Of a DNA stretch of 64,000 bases, positions 33,954 to 43,140 are shown in pieces; position 1 is the first letter of the stretch; every line of letters begins with the position of its first letter. The position numbers were made by a program, and so were the translations under genes. Location of the stretch: NCBI RefSeq assembly GCF_018070325.1, contig NZ_JAGPXY010000011.1, positions 54,350 to 118,349 on the forward strand, given 5' to 3'. The notes beneath the pieces are model-generated. The model made no database searches. It was not told the origin of the DNA and saw nothing but the letters and a program-made list of their open reading frames with translations. The stretch is from Micromonospora sp. H61 (lineage in GTDB: Bacteria > Actinomycetota > Actinomycetes > Mycobacteriales > Micromonosporaceae).

Positions 33954-34595
33954 TCAGTGTGAGTGCGCTGCGGACTCGCGCTGCTCGACCTCGGCGAACG
34001 CGGCCAGCAACGTCCGCACTTCCTGCGCACCGGAGACCGCGTACTTCCCGGCCAGCACGAAGGTCGGCACGCTGGTGATGCCCAGATCCTGGGCGGCGGC
34101 CAGGTCGGCGGCGACGTCGGCGACGCGCTCGTCGGAGTCGAGGAACCGGCGCGCGTCGACCGCGTCGAGGCCGATCTCACCGGCCAGGGTGGCCAGCGCC
34201 TCCCGCGAGCCGACGTCGACCCCGTGGTTGAAGTGCGCCTGGTAGAGCGCCTCCACCATCTCGGCCGCCCTGCCCTGGTCGGTCGCCCAGGAGACCAGCC
34301 GGTGCGCGTCGAAGGTGTTGGCGATCACCGCGCGGTCGTAGTCGAGCCGCAGCCCGTCGGCCGCCGCGACCTGGGTCACGTGGTCGACCATCTGCCGGGC
34401 GCGCTCCGGGCCGCCGAACTTGCCGGCCAGCGCCTGCACCAGTGGCAGGGGCTGCGGCACCGGCGACGGGTCGAGCTGGAACGGCCGGTAGCGGACCGTC
34501 ACCTCGCCCTCGTAGCTGGCGAGGGCCTCATCCAGGCGGCGCTTGCCGATGTAGCACCACGGGCAGATGACGTCCGCGTAGATCTCGATCTCCAT
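33954..34595 (-). CDS. DsbA-family oxidoreductase (FrnE-like)
   Basis: 213-residue thioredoxin-fold protein of the DsbA/FrnE group. The active-site pair is Cys11-Pro-Trp-Cys14 in IYADVICPWCYIGKRRLDEA. The helical insertion and the cis-Pro loop (LGITSVPTFVLAGKYAVSGA) are present. There is no signal peptide, so it acts in the cytoplasm, where FrnE-type proteins are linked to disulfide exchange or to polyketide (frenolicin) pathways. The start is the ATG at 34595; the frame continues upstream to 34889 through sequence antisense to sufE. It lies 20 bp after sufE on the same strand. Confidence 0.9.
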   Translation of the reverse strand: MEIEIYADVICPWCYIGKRRLDEALASYEGEVTVRYRPFQLDPSPVPQPLPLVQALAGKFGGPERARQMVDHVTQVAAADGLRLDYDRAVIANTFDAHRLVSWATDQGRAAEMVEALYQAHFNHGVDVGSREALATLAGEIGLDAVDARRFLDSDERVADVAADLAAAQDLGITSVPTFVLAGKYAVSGAQEVRTLLAAFAEVEQRESAAHSH

Positions 34596-34615
34596 GGTCG
34601 GTGGCAACCTCGCGG

Positions 34616-35044
34616 TCAACCGAGTTGTTCCCGGATCTGCCGCTTGAGGCGGCCCAGGATCGCCGTGCCGCCACGGACCCGCAGCGGGCTGATCGCCTGC
34701 GCCAGCCCCATCCGCTGATAGAGGTCGTCCGGCACGGCCAGCACCTGCTCGGCGCTCGCCCCGGCCAGCCCCTCGGCGAGGATCCCGGCGAACGCCCGGG
34801 TGGTGGGCGCCTCCGGTGGGCAGTCGAAGAGCGTCTCCACTGTGCCTTCCGGGGTCACCCGGGCGCGCAGGAAGAACGCCGTCTGACACTCGGGCACCTG
34901 TTCCATGCCCTCGCGCTCCGCGGCGCCCTCCGGCAGCGCCGGGATGACGTCCGCGTACTCCAGGAGCATCTCCAGCACCAGGTCGCGCGGCGCGGCGGCG
35001 AACTCGTCGACGATCTCGGCCAGTCGGGCCGGCATGTCAGCCAT
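34616..35044 (-). CDS. sufE: SufE-family sulfur acceptor
   Basis: 142-residue SufE homologue, which takes persulfide sulfur from a cysteine desulfurase and passes it to Fe-S assembly. The sulfur-accepting Cys53 lies in QVPECQTAFFLRARV; the end LKRQIREQLG fits the family. In many actinobacteria sufE directly follows an sseA sulfurtransferase gene; here sseA is 5 kb away. Downstream the DsbA-like gene follows after 20 bp. Confidence 0.9.
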   Translation of the reverse strand: MADMPARLAEIVDEFAAAPRDLVLEMLLEYADVIPALPEGAAEREGMEQVPECQTAFFLRARVTPEGTVETLFDCPPEAPTTRAFAGILAEGLAGASAEQVLAVPDDLYQRMGLAQAISPLRVRGGTAILGRLKRQIREQLG

Positions 35045-35079
35045 GCGTCGAGGCTACCGCCGTCGTCCCGAGGGCCCGG

Positions 35080-35505
35080 TCACACGGTGGGCGACTGCTC
35101 GCTGATCTCGCTGAGCGCGCTGGTGGGGTCGAGCTGCATGGCCAGGTCGCCGAGCGAGACGATCCCCACCAGCTTGCGGTCACTGTCACAGACCAGCACC
35201 CGTCGGATGCCCCGATCCCGCATGAGCGCCGCCGCCTCACCCGCCGTGCAGTGCTGCTCGATCATGACGACCTCGCGGGTGACGATCGAGCCGATGGTGG
35301 TGGCCGCAGGCGAGCTGTTCTCCGCCACGGCCCGCACCACGATGTCCCGGTCGGTGAGCATGCCGGCGAGGCTGGCGCCGTCGGTCACCACCACATCACC
35401 GATGTCGGCCTCCTTCATCACCCTGGCCGCCTCGTCCAGGGTGGTCTCGGCCGGCAGGTACACCACCTGCTTGGTCATCACGTCACTGACCCGGTAACCG
35501 GTCAT
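35080..35505 (-). CDS. CBS-domain protein (tandem CBS pair)
   Basis: 141 residues made of two CBS motifs, about 7-60 and 75-130, which together bind adenine nucleotides in this family. Seen: VSDVMTKQVVYLPAETTLDE, IGDVVVTDGASLAGMLTDRD, the second MIEQHCTAGEAAALM and RRVLVCDSDRKLVGIVSLGD. It resembles hypoxic-response protein 1 and other small CBS regulators; the target is unknown. GGAGG precedes the ATG at 35505. A degraded relative lies at 23561. Confidence 0.9.
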   Translation of the reverse strand: MTGYRVSDVMTKQVVYLPAETTLDEAARVMKEADIGDVVVTDGASLAGMLTDRDIVVRAVAENSSPAATTIGSIVTREVVMIEQHCTAGEAAALMRDRGIRRVLVCDSDRKLVGIVSLGDLAMQLDPTSALSEISEQSPTV

Positions 35506-35562
35506 GAGAGCCTCCGAAGACGTTTCCACCCGATCCGACAGCACTACCCTGTGACGCGGCAG

Positions 35563-37332
35563 CTACACCAGGCTCGCACGAACCTGGCGTACCTCGTGGA
35601 CGAGTCGATCCACCAGACCGTCCAGCGGTAACTCGGTGCGCCCGTCGCCGGCCCGCTCGCGCAGCTCGACGTACCCCTCGGCGAGCCGGCGGCCGACCAC
35701 GACGGCCCGGGGGATGCCGATCAGCTCGGCGTCGGTGAACTTGACCCCGGCCGAGACGTGCGTGCGGTCGTCGACAAGCACCCGCAGGCCGGCGGCGGCG
35801 AGACGCCCGCCGAGCTCCAGCGCCGCGTCGAGCTGCGGGCCCTTGCCCGCAACCACCAGGTGTACGTCACACGGCGCGACCGCCGCCGGCCAGACCAGTC
35901 CCCGGTCGTCGTGGTGCTGCTCGGCCACGGCCGCCACCGCCCGGGAAACCCCGATGCCGTAGCAGCCCATCGTCGGCCGGACCGGCTTGCCGGCCGGCCC
36001 GAGCACGTCGACAGCGAAGGCGTCGGTGAAGCGGCGGCCGAGCTGGAAGATGTGCCCGATCTCGATGCCCCGCCGGATGGTCAGCTCGCCGGCGTCGCAC
36101 TCCGGGCAGGGGTCGCCGGCGCGGACGTCGGCCGCCTCGATGGTGCCGTCCGGGGTGAAGTCCCGTCCGCACACCACGTCGGTCGCGTGTCGGCCCGGCT
36201 CGTTCGCCCCGGTCAGCCAGGCAGACCCGGTCACCACCCGAGGGTCGACCAGGTAGCGGATGCCCAGCTTGTCGAGCAGTTGCGGTCCGATGTAGCCGCG
36301 AACCAGCTCCGGATGCTCGGCCCACTCCTCGAAGACGGTCACCTGTGCCGGGTGCAGTGCGGCACCGACCCGCTTCAGGTCGACCTCCCGGTCACCGGGC
36401 AGCCCGACGACCAGGAGCTCGGCCCGGTCGGCACCCGGCCGACGAACTGACAACACGACGTTCTTCAGGGTGTCGGCGGCGGTCCAGCCGTCCCGACCGC
36501 CCAACCGGCGCGCGTTGGCCAACTCCACCAGGCTGGCGATCGTCGGAGTCTCCGGAGTGTCGTGCACCTCGACGGCCGGCTGCGCGCTCGGGTCACCGGC
36601 GCTCGGCACCCGGGTGGCCACCGCCTCGGTGTTGGCCGCGAAGTCGCAGGAGGTGCAACCGACGAAGGTGTCCTCGCCGACCGGCGTCGCCGCCAGGAAC
36701 TCCTCCGACGCGGAGCCGCCCATCGCGCCGGACATCGCCCGCACCACCGTGTAGTCCAGCCCCAACCGATCGAAGATCCGCTGATACGCGGCGCGATGCC
36801 GCCCGTACGCCTCCCGCAGCCCCGCCTCGTCCAGGTCGAAGGAGTACGCGTCCTTCATCAGGAACTCGCGGCCACGCAGCAACCCGGCCCGCGGCCGCGC
36901 CTCGTCGCGGAACTTCGTCTGCACCTGGAACAGCGTCACCGGGAAGTCCCGGTACGAGGTGAACAGGTCCTTGACCAGCAGCGCCGCCATCTCCTCGTGG
37001 GTGGGCGCCAACAGGTGCTCGGCACCGCGCCGGTCGGCGAGGGTGAAGATGTCGTCGCCGTACTCCGTCCACCTGCCGCTGGTGCGATACGGCTCGGCGG
37101 GCAGCAGCGCCGGGAAGTGCACCTCCTGGTCGCCGATCGCCACCAGTTCGGCGCGGACGACCTCGGTGATCCGATCAAGCACCAGCTTGCCCAGCGGCAG
37201 CCAGGTGTAGCCGCCCGGTGCGGCACGACGGATGTAGCCGGCGCGCAGCAGCAGCCGATGGCTCGGCACCTCCGCGTCGGCCGGATCCTCGCGCAGGGTC
37301 CGCAGCAACAGCGTCGACATGCGTAGCAGCAT
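35563..37332 (-). CDS. proS: Prolyl-tRNA synthetase, bacterial type
   Basis: Class II synthetase of 589 residues that charges tRNA-Pro. It starts [20 protein letters not shown], and shows motif 1 ([19 protein letters not shown]), motif 2 ([20 protein letters not shown]) and motif 3 ([20 protein letters not shown]). Between motifs 2 and 3 lies the INS editing domain ([18 protein letters not shown] to [13 protein letters not shown]). The anticodon-binding domain ends the protein. The ATG at 37332 was chosen by family length; the frame stays open far upstream, antisense to the SGNH gene. A second, free-standing editing protein is at 33330. Confidence 0.96.
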   Translation of the reverse strand: MLLRMSTLLLRTLREDPADAEVPSHRLLLRAGYIRRAAPGGYTWLPLGKLVLDRITEVVRAELVAIGDQEVHFPALLPAEPYRTSGRWTEYGDDIFTLADRRGAEHLLAPTHEEMAALLVKDLFTSYRDFPVTLFQVQTKFRDEARPRAGLLRGREFLMKDAYSFDLDEAGLREAYGRHRAAYQRIFDRLGLDYTVVRAMSGAMGGSASEEFLAATPVGEDTFVGCTSCDFAANTEAVATRVPSAGDPSAQPAVEVHDTPETPTIASLVELANARRLGGRDGWTAADTLKNVVLSVRRPGADRAELLVVGLPGDREVDLKRVGAALHPAQVTVFEEWAEHPELVRGYIGPQLLDKLGIRYLVDPRVVTGSAWLTGANEPGRHATDVVCGRDFTPDGTIEAADVRAGDPCPECDAGELTIRRGIEIGHIFQLGRRFTDAFAVDVLGPAGKPVRPTMGCYGIGVSRAVAAVAEQHHDDRGLVWPAAVAPCDVHLVVAGKGPQLDAALELGGRLAAAGLRVLVDDRTHVSAGVKFTDAELIGIPRAVVVGRRLAEGYVELRERAGDGRTELPLDGLVDRLVHEVRQVRASLV

Positions 37333-37491
37333 GGGCCGAAGGGTAGAGCCACGCCGACCAGCCGGGCGAGCCCATTCCCCGCGACGCTTGCCCCATGACC
37401 TCCGACACGTAGTGGATTCGGGGCGGTGCCGGGCGTTGCTGCGGTGACAGACTGGTCGCCGCAGGCAACGAGCGGCGTGAGGGAGGCGCGG

Positions 37492-38259
37492 GTGCGCTGG
37501 GGCAGTTTTGTCGCGGTCGGGGACAGCTTCACCGAGGGTATGGACGATGCGTACCCGAACGGCACCTACCGGGGCTGGGCGGACCTGGTGGCGACCCGGC
37601 TCGCCGCCGACGCGGGGCCCGACTTCCGGTACGCGAACCTGGCCATCCGGGGCCGGCTCTTCCCCAGCGTGGTCGCCGAGCAGGTGCCCTCCGCCGTGGC
37701 GATGAAGCCGGATCTGATCAGTTTCGCGGCCGGTGGCAACGACGTGCTGCGGCGCACCTTCGACCCGGACACGCTTGTCGCCCGCTTCGACGAGGTGGTC
37801 CGGCAACTGCGCTCGGGCGGCGCGGACGTGCTCCTCTTCCGGTTCGCGGACGTGATGGCCCGACTGCCCGGCCAACGCCTCGTCGCCCCCCGGGTGCAGT
37901 TGCTCAACCAGGCGGTCGGCGAGACCGCCGAGCGGCACGGCGCCATCATGGTCGACCTGTACGCCGACGACACGTTCCTCAACCCCATGCTCTGGAGCAC
38001 CGATCGGCTGCACCTCTCCCCGGCCGGGCATCGACGGGTCGCTGGGCAGGTGTTGAACGCCCTCGGGGTCGGTTGCGACGAGGAGTGGCTGATGGTTCCG
38101 CCGCACCCGGCGCCGTCGCCGTGGCTTGCCGCCCGCGCTTCCGACCTGCGGTGGGCCGGTCGGTACCTCGCCCCCTGGGTGAAGCGGCGGTTGACCGGCC
38201 GGTCGTCCGGCGACACGGTGACGGCGAAGCGCCCGCAACTCGGCCCGCTCGTCGACTGA
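37492..38259 (+). CDS. SGNH/GDSL hydrolase
   Basis: 255-residue esterase-like protein. Block I is [13 protein letters not shown] with the nucleophile Ser, block III is [11 protein letters not shown], and block V is [14 protein letters not shown] with the catalytic Asp and His. There is no signal peptide, so it should be cytoplasmic. Substrate is unknown; the family includes lipases, esterases and acetyl-hydrolases. The GTG at 37492 follows GAGGGAGG. The next gene starts 2 bp after its stop, so they form an operon. Confidence 0.9.
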   Translation: MRWGSFVAVGDSFTEGMDDAYPNGTYRGWADLVATRLAADAGPDFRYANLAIRGRLFPSVVAEQVPSAVAMKPDLISFAAGGNDVLRRTFDPDTLVARFDEVVRQLRSGGADVLLFRFADVMARLPGQRLVAPRVQLLNQAVGETAERHGAIMVDLYADDTFLNPMLWSTDRLHLSPAGHRRVAGQVLNALGVGCDEEWLMVPPHPAPSPWLAARASDLRWAGRYLAPWVKRRLTGRSSGDTVTAKRPQLGPLVD

Positions 38260-38261
38260 GC

Positions 38262-38708
38262 ATGCTCACTCTGCACACGGCGGCCCTGCTGCGCCGCGAC
38301 CGGGACGGCGAGTCGTTGCCCGACCACGCCGTACTGGTCAGTGGCGACCGGATCGAGGCCGTCGGCCCGCTGGCCGAGCTGAGTTCGGCGTACGCCAACG
38401 CCCGGGTTCGCCGCTGGCCCGGCACGCTGGGGCCGGGTCTGCTGCACGACGGTCCGCTGCCGCCCGCGCCGACCCCACGTGAGCGGGTGCACGCGCTGCT
38501 GCGTACCGGGGTGACGGCGGTATTGGCGGAACACCTGACCGACCCCGCCCTGCGGGCCGCCGCCGAGCGCGGCGACCTGCTGGTGCTGACCACCGCCGTG
38601 GCGCCGACCCTGCGGTCGGCCGGGCGGGCCGATCTCGCGGTGCACGGCGTCGACGGGGCCTGCCTGGTGACAGTGGTCGCCGGTCGGATCGTCCATCGTC
38701 GCGCCTGA
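38262..38708 (+). CDS. Imidazolonepropionase-like domain protein
   Basis: 148-residue protein that resembles only the small beta-sandwich and first strand of amidohydrolases ([20 protein letters not shown], then [19 protein letters not shown] and [15 protein letters not shown]) and the matching C-terminal strands ([14 protein letters not shown]). The TIM barrel with its metal ligands is missing, so it is unlikely to be a hydrolase of that class by itself. It is encoded 2 bp after the SGNH hydrolase and is probably co-translated with it. It may help that enzyme, but this is a guess. Confidence 0.8.
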   Translation: MLTLHTAALLRRDRDGESLPDHAVLVSGDRIEAVGPLAELSSAYANARVRRWPGTLGPGLLHDGPLPPAPTPRERVHALLRTGVTAVLAEHLTDPALRAAAERGDLLVLTTAVAPTLRSAGRADLAVHGVDGACLVTVVAGRIVHRRA

Positions 38709-38837
38709 ACAGGTCGGGATCTCTCCACTGTGGAACGGGCCGATTGAATCGGGGTCGCCCGATGTCCGCCGTCCTCGATAGCATCCGCTGCCCCCGCTGA
38801 TCGGAAGGCGGGGACCTCGGGGAAAGGTGGATGAGGG

Positions 38838-40220
38838 ATGACCCTCATACCTGGCACGACGACATCCGCAAGACCGGTCCGGGCACTGCTGGCCATGGGG
38901 CTTTCCGTTGCGGTCGCCGCCGGGGCGCTCACGCTCACGACCGCGCCGGCCGCGGCGAACGAGGCGCTCTCCGTCGACGACAACCAGCCGCCGGGTGTGC
39001 CGACCGAGCTGCGAACCTCCGACGAGCCGTGCACGACGGCCGAGCCGTACCAGTTGTGGCAGAACGACGACCTGGCGCTCTCCGCCGTCCTGCACGACCC
39101 GGACGTCGACGAGAACGGTGGTGCCGACCGGTTGACCGCGACCTTCGCGCTCTGGCCGGTCGACGAGCCGACGGCTCGGATCGAGCGATTCGGGTACAAC
39201 GGTCGGGAAGGCGATCGGGAGAGCGGCCTCTTCGAGCGGGAAACGCTCACCCACGACCGGTTGTACGCATGGCAGGTCCGGGCGGCGGACAGCCAGGCGA
39301 CCGGCGAGTGGAGTGGCCTCTGCTACCTCCGGACCGACTTCCAGGGCCCGGAGGTAGCGCCGGTCGTCACCTCCACCGACTTCCCGGTCGAGGGCTGGCA
39401 CCCGGCGCTGTCGGGTCAGTTCACCTTCGACGCGGCGGCGACGCCGGACGCGGTCGGCTTCCGGTACGGACTGCTCGGCGGCGACGGCGTCCACGCGGTG
39501 TCGGCGGACCAGCCCGGCGGCTCGGCCACTGTCACGCTCCGCCCGGATGCGGGGCCCAACACTCTCGTGGTGTGGAGCCTGGACGCGGCCGGGAACAGGT
39601 CGCCCGAGGCGCGGTACGAATTCCGGGCCAGCGACGTCGCGCCGATCATCACCGGCAGACTCACCGAGATCGGCGTGCCGACCACGTTCACCGTGCAGCC
39701 GCAGATGGCGGGTGTGGTCCGCTACCGGTTCCACCTGGACGGCGACCCTGAGCAGACGGTGGAGGCGGCGGCCGACGGCACCGCCACGCTGACCGTCACC
39801 GCGACCCGGGGCGGCAACCGGACGCTCTCCGTGACCAGCGTTACCGCCGATGGCGTGACCGCCACCACGGCGAGCACCTTCGCGCTGTCCACCGCCCCGA
39901 AGATAACCGCGACGGTCTATCGGCAGGGCGGCACCAGTGGGGGGCCGGGTGTGCCCGGTGTCTTCACCTTCACCCCGCGCCAGCCTGACGTGGTCAGCTA
40001 CCGCTACAGCTTCAACACGGTGACCAGCACCGTGGCCGCGGCGGCCGACGGCACCGGATCGGTGACCTGGACTCCGACCAAGGCCGGGCTGACCATGCTC
40101 ACCGTCTGGAGCATCGACCGGAACGGCACCCAGTCGGGTTCGACGTCCTTCATCTTCTTCGTCGGCAACCTGCCGCCGAGCAACCCGGCCGGCAGCCCGG
40201 CTCAGGCCGGCGACCGGTAA
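38838..40220 (+). CDS. Secreted protein with repeated Ig-like segments
   Basis: 460 residues with a clear signal peptide (hydrophobic 16-38, likely cut after APAAA at 36-40). The mature part is a chain of beta-rich modules. Two end modules share AAADGTATLTVTATRGG and AAADGTGSVTWTPTKAG, plus SVTADG/SIDRNG-type ends, so they arose by duplication. WQVRAADSQATGEWSGLCYL resembles the fibronectin-like modules of actinobacterial surface proteins. I see no catalytic domain. It probably works outside the cell. A strong hairpin terminator follows. Confidence 0.8.
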   Translation: MTLIPGTTTSARPVRALLAMGLSVAVAAGALTLTTAPAAANEALSVDDNQPPGVPTELRTSDEPCTTAEPYQLWQNDDLALSAVLHDPDVDENGGADRLTATFALWPVDEPTARIERFGYNGREGDRESGLFERETLTHDRLYAWQVRAADSQATGEWSGLCYLRTDFQGPEVAPVVTSTDFPVEGWHPALSGQFTFDAAATPDAVGFRYGLLGGDGVHAVSADQPGGSATVTLRPDAGPNTLVVWSLDAAGNRSPEARYEFRASDVAPIITGRLTEIGVPTTFTVQPQMAGVVRYRFHLDGDPEQTVEAAADGTATLTVTATRGGNRTLSVTSVTADGVTATTASTFALSTAPKITATVYRQGGTSGGPGVPGVFTFTPRQPDVVSYRYSFNTVTSTVAAAADGTGSVTWTPTKAGLTMLTVWSIDRNGTQSGSTSFIFFVGNLPPSNPAGSPAQAGDR

Positions 40221-40234
40221 TCCGCCGCCCGGCC

Positions 40235-40271
40235 GACCGGCCCACCATCCCGTGCGGGTGGTGGGCCGGTC
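40235..40271. terminator. Hairpin terminator after the secreted-protein gene
   Basis: GACCGGCCCACCA (40235-40247) pairs perfectly with TGGTGGGCCGGTC (40259-40271), with an inner CCCG/CGGG stem. It begins 15 bases after the stop codon. Confidence 0.8.
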
Positions 40272-40316
40272 CAGTTACAGCGGTCGCGGAGGGCGATCCG
40301 GCGTACCTTGGGGATC

Positions 40317-41219
40317 ATGTCTGTGCCGAACGATCCCGATCCCCGCCTCCAGTCGTACGCGGACCCGCAGCGGTTGGTCACCACCGAGTGGCTGGCCGAG
40401 CATCTGGGCGACGAGGGCCTCGTCGTCGTCGAGTCCGACGAGGACGTGCTGCTCTACGAATCCGGTCACATTCCCGGTGCGGTCAAGGTCGACTGGCACC
40501 TGGAGCTGAACGATCAGGTGACCCGGGACTACCTGGACGCCAAGAGCTTCGCCGAGATGTGTGCCGCGAAGGGCATCGGCCGGGGTGACACTGTCGTCTT
40601 CTACGGCGACAACTTCAACTGGTGGGCCGCGTACGCCCTCTGGGTCTTCACGCTCTTCGGCCACGCCGATGTGCGACTGCTCGACGGCGGCCGGCAAAAG
40701 TGGATCGCCGAGGGACGCGAGGTGACCCGCGACAAGCCGTCTCGCCCGCGCGCCGACTATCCGGTGCCGCTGCGCGACGACGCGCCGCTGCGGGCCTTCC
40801 GTGAGCAGGTCATGGCGCACGTCGCCGCCGGCCGACCACTTGTCGACGTCCGGTCGCCGGGTGAGTACACCGGCGAGATGCTGCACATGCCGGACTACCC
40901 GCAGGAGGGCGCGCTGCGTGGTGGACACATCCCGGGGGCGGTCAGCAAGCCGTGGAAGTCCGCCGCCAACGAGGACGGCACGTTCAAGTCGGCCGACGAG
41001 CTGAAGGCGATCTACGCCGACCATCTCGGGCTGAGCCCGGACGACGACGTGATCGCGTACTGCCGGATCGGCGAGCGGTCCAGCCACACCTGGTTCGTGC
41101 TGCGGCACCTGTTGGGCTACCCGCAGGTGCGCAACTACGACGGGTCGTGGACCGAGTGGGGCAACCTGGTCCGGGCACCAGTCGTCAAGGGCGACCAGCC
41201 CGGCGGCCTGGCCGTCTGA
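40317..41219 (+). CDS. sseA: Sulfurtransferase (thiosulfate/3-mercaptopyruvate type)
   Basis: 300-residue protein with two rhodanese domains. The N-terminal one is inactive ([20 protein letters not shown]). The C-terminal one carries the active Cys249 in [13 protein letters not shown], after [12 protein letters not shown] and [12 protein letters not shown]. The CRIGERS loop matches actinobacterial SseA/CysA thiosulfate sulfurtransferases. It moves sulfane sulfur to cyanide or thiols in vitro; the physiological acceptor is unclear. The ATG at 40317 was preferred to a TTG at 40308. It is followed by a palindromic element. Confidence 0.92.
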   Translation: MSVPNDPDPRLQSYADPQRLVTTEWLAEHLGDEGLVVVESDEDVLLYESGHIPGAVKVDWHLELNDQVTRDYLDAKSFAEMCAAKGIGRGDTVVFYGDNFNWWAAYALWVFTLFGHADVRLLDGGRQKWIAEGREVTRDKPSRPRADYPVPLRDDAPLRAFREQVMAHVAAGRPLVDVRSPGEYTGEMLHMPDYPQEGALRGGHIPGAVSKPWKSAANEDGTFKSADELKAIYADHLGLSPDDDVIAYCRIGERSSHTWFVLRHLLGYPQVRNYDGSWTEWGNLVRAPVVKGDQPGGLAV

Positions 41220-41231
41220 CCAGGTCGTCGT

Positions 41232-41310
41232 GTGATCGACTCGGGTTTCCTGACGTCGGGCTGTCCCGCTCGCTCGGACACCGCGACATCTACGAGCCCG
41301 AGTCGATCAC
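41232..41310. repeat. Intergenic palindromic element A (79 bp)
   Basis: Perfect 14-bp terminal inverted repeats GTGATCGACTCGGG (41232-41245) and CCCGAGTCGATCAC (41297-41310). Outside them, matching CGTCG bases extend the pairing past a 2-base bulge. The 51-bp interior has its own TGTCC...GGACA stem. It lies between the convergent sseA and anti-sigma genes, where it could also stop transcription from both sides. Confidence 0.8.
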
Positions 41311-41331
41311 GACGAGGCGACGCGACCCTTG

Positions 41332-42525
41332 TCAGCTGGCGAGTGCGAACACGCCGCGCAGGTCGCGGACGATGCCGGTGATCTCGCCGGTCTCCGGGTG
41401 CCAGCGCGCCAGGGCGGCCGGTTCCAGCCGGAGCAGCACCGCGCCCTTGTTGTCCCAGCCCAGTACGACACAGCAGCCCTTGCTGCGATCCCTGCCCAGG
41501 TCGAGCAGGTGGAGCACGGCGCCGGTGCGCGCGTCCAGCACGGCCGCCCCCTCGGCGCCGTCGATCTCGCTGCTGATGATCCAGGCTGCTCGGGCCAGTC
41601 GTTCGCCGTGCAGCCAGCCCCGGCCGTAGAACTCGTTGACCTGGTAGGGCGATGGCAGCGCCGAGCGGTTGATCGGCTGTTCGGAGCGGATTTCGCCCTC
41701 CCGGGCGGTCCGGGTGCGTAGCTTCAGGCCGGCCCCCTCGCCATACATGTCGATCAAGGGGGCCTCGCGGCCGGCGGCCGGGTCGGGTGCGATCAACTCC
41801 CAGGTCGACACGTCGATCGTGCTGGCCGCCCCGGTGACCCGGTCCACCGCGTACGTCCGGTCGTCGCCCCCGACCAGCACCCGGTCGTGCGCCCACACCA
41901 CCTGCTCCAGGTAGCCGTCGAGCGGTATCCGGCGGACGGCAGCCGTGGTGAGGTCGATCATGATCAGCTCTTTGGTCTGCGCGAACGCTGCCGACCGGCC
42001 GTCCGGCGACAGTACCCCCGGCTTCAGTGCGGGCGCCTCGTTGCCGCCCTCGTCCCGGGTCGGTGCCAGCGTCACCACGTCGAGGCTGCGCACCACGCCG
42101 TCGTTGCCGAGCACCCGGATCGGGCCGTTCGCGTGGTACTCCTCGTCCACCGGCTGGAACAGCGCCAGTGCCTGCTGGACCGGTCGCTCGGAGAGCGGCA
42201 CTGTCGCCGGGTCGCCGAGCTTGGCCAACGGATCGGGCGGGAAGGTCAGCTCGGCGGGCGGTTTCTGGACCGGCCCCGCGTGGGACGGGTCGACGGTCGG
42301 GGTGAGCGTGGGGCCGACCGGAGGGACCGGCGCCGGGTCGGCGGGCGGTCGCAGCGCCGCCACGGTGCCACCACCGACCAGCACCACGGCCAGGGCGACC
42401 ACTGCGACGGACCGCCGGGTACGCCGGGTACGCCGAGCCCGCTCCCATCCGGCGGCGGCCGGCTGGCTGGGGAGCACGTCCTCGACGCTGACGGTCAGCA
42501 GTCGGCGCAGATCCTGCTCGTTCAC
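41332..42525 (-). CDS. Membrane-bound partner of the SigE-family sigma factor
   Basis: 397-residue protein whose GTG start overlaps the sigma-factor stop by 4 bases (GTGA), so the pair is co-translated. The cytoplasmic N-terminus (VNEQDLRRLLTVSVEDVLPS) is followed by an Arg-rich stretch, one membrane span (SVAVVALAVVLVGGGTVAAL) and a Pro-rich linker. A large extracytoplasmic domain of repeated beta strands follows (SPDGRSAAFAQTKELIMIDL, WAHDRVLVGGDDRTYAVDRV, AVLDARTGAVLHLLDLG), probably a beta-propeller. Anti-sigma activity is likely from context but no known anti-sigma motif such as a zinc-binding HxxxCxxC is seen. Confidence 0.8.
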   Translation of the reverse strand: MNEQDLRRLLTVSVEDVLPSQPAAAGWERARRTRRTRRSVAVVALAVVLVGGGTVAALRPPADPAPVPPVGPTLTPTVDPSHAGPVQKPPAELTFPPDPLAKLGDPATVPLSERPVQQALALFQPVDEEYHANGPIRVLGNDGVVRSLDVVTLAPTRDEGGNEAPALKPGVLSPDGRSAAFAQTKELIMIDLTTAAVRRIPLDGYLEQVVWAHDRVLVGGDDRTYAVDRVTGAASTIDVSTWELIAPDPAAGREAPLIDMYGEGAGLKLRTRTAREGEIRSEQPINRSALPSPYQVNEFYGRGWLHGERLARAAWIISSEIDGAEGAAVLDARTGAVLHLLDLGRDRSKGCCVVLGWDNKGAVLLRLEPAALARWHPETGEITGIVRDLRGVFALAS

Positions 42526-43070
42526 GGGTTCACCTCCAGGCCGCTGGCCAGATCGGCCGAGCCTCGGCTCGGTCGGGCATCGCGGGCGAGGTCCGGGGCC
42601 ACCTCGCGGAGTCGGCGCAGCGCCGCGTGGCACTGGCTCTTCACGGTGCCGACTGTCACCCCGAGCGCCTCGGCGGTGGCGACCTCGGTCAGGTCCTCGT
42701 AGTAGCGCAACACCAGCACGGCCCGCTGCCGCGGTGGCAGCAGGCCCAGCGCGTCGTGCATCGTCAGCCGTAACGCGCCGTCACGGTCGTGGGCCACCTG
42801 GTCCGGCGGCGCGGCGCTGAGCCATTCCCGGCGCCGGCGACGCCACCACGACACCGAGTCGCGGTAGAGGATGGCGCGCACGTACGCGGAGGGGTCGCCG
42901 TCGCGGACCGAGGACCAGCGCAGCGCCAGCTTGAGCAGCGCGTCCTGGAGGAGGTCTTCGGCCTGATGCCGGTTGCCGCAGATCAGGTAGGCCGCCCGGA
43001 GCAGCCGGTGCTGGTGGTTCTCCACGAAGGCGAGGTAGCCGTCGCGTCCGTCGTCCTTCGTCGGCGCCAT
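42522..43070 (-). CDS. SigE-family ECF RNA polymerase sigma factor
   Basis: 182-residue group IV sigma factor. Region 2 runs from YLAFVENHQHRLLRAAYLIC to AEDLLQDALLKLALRW, and region 4 has LPPRQRAVLVLRYYEDLTEV followed by the helix-turn-helix ALGVTVGTVKSQCHAALRRL. It fits the actinobacterial SigE (ECF41/SigE-like, RpoE-type) annotation. AGGGGGG precedes the ATG at 43070; a longer start at 43106 lacks support. Its partner gene follows with a 4-base overlap, a standard sigma/anti-sigma layout. Confidence 0.9.
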   Translation of the reverse strand: MAPTKDDGRDGYLAFVENHQHRLLRAAYLICGNRHQAEDLLQDALLKLALRWSSVRDGDPSAYVRAILYRDSVSWWRRRRREWLSAAPPDQVAHDRDGALRLTMHDALGLLPPRQRAVLVLRYYEDLTEVATAEALGVTVGTVKSQCHAALRRLREVAPDLARDARPSRGSADLASGLEVNP

Positions 43071-43140
43071 CCGCCCCCCTCCCGGCCGTCGCGCTGTACG
43101 CGTCATCTGGCAGACGCACGGGAGGTGGGAAAAGGTTGGG

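Noticed and set aside
37333..37491. T-box or riboswitch before proS
   Set aside because: The gap is only 159 bp, shared with a divergent gene, and I see no specifier or antiterminator structure.
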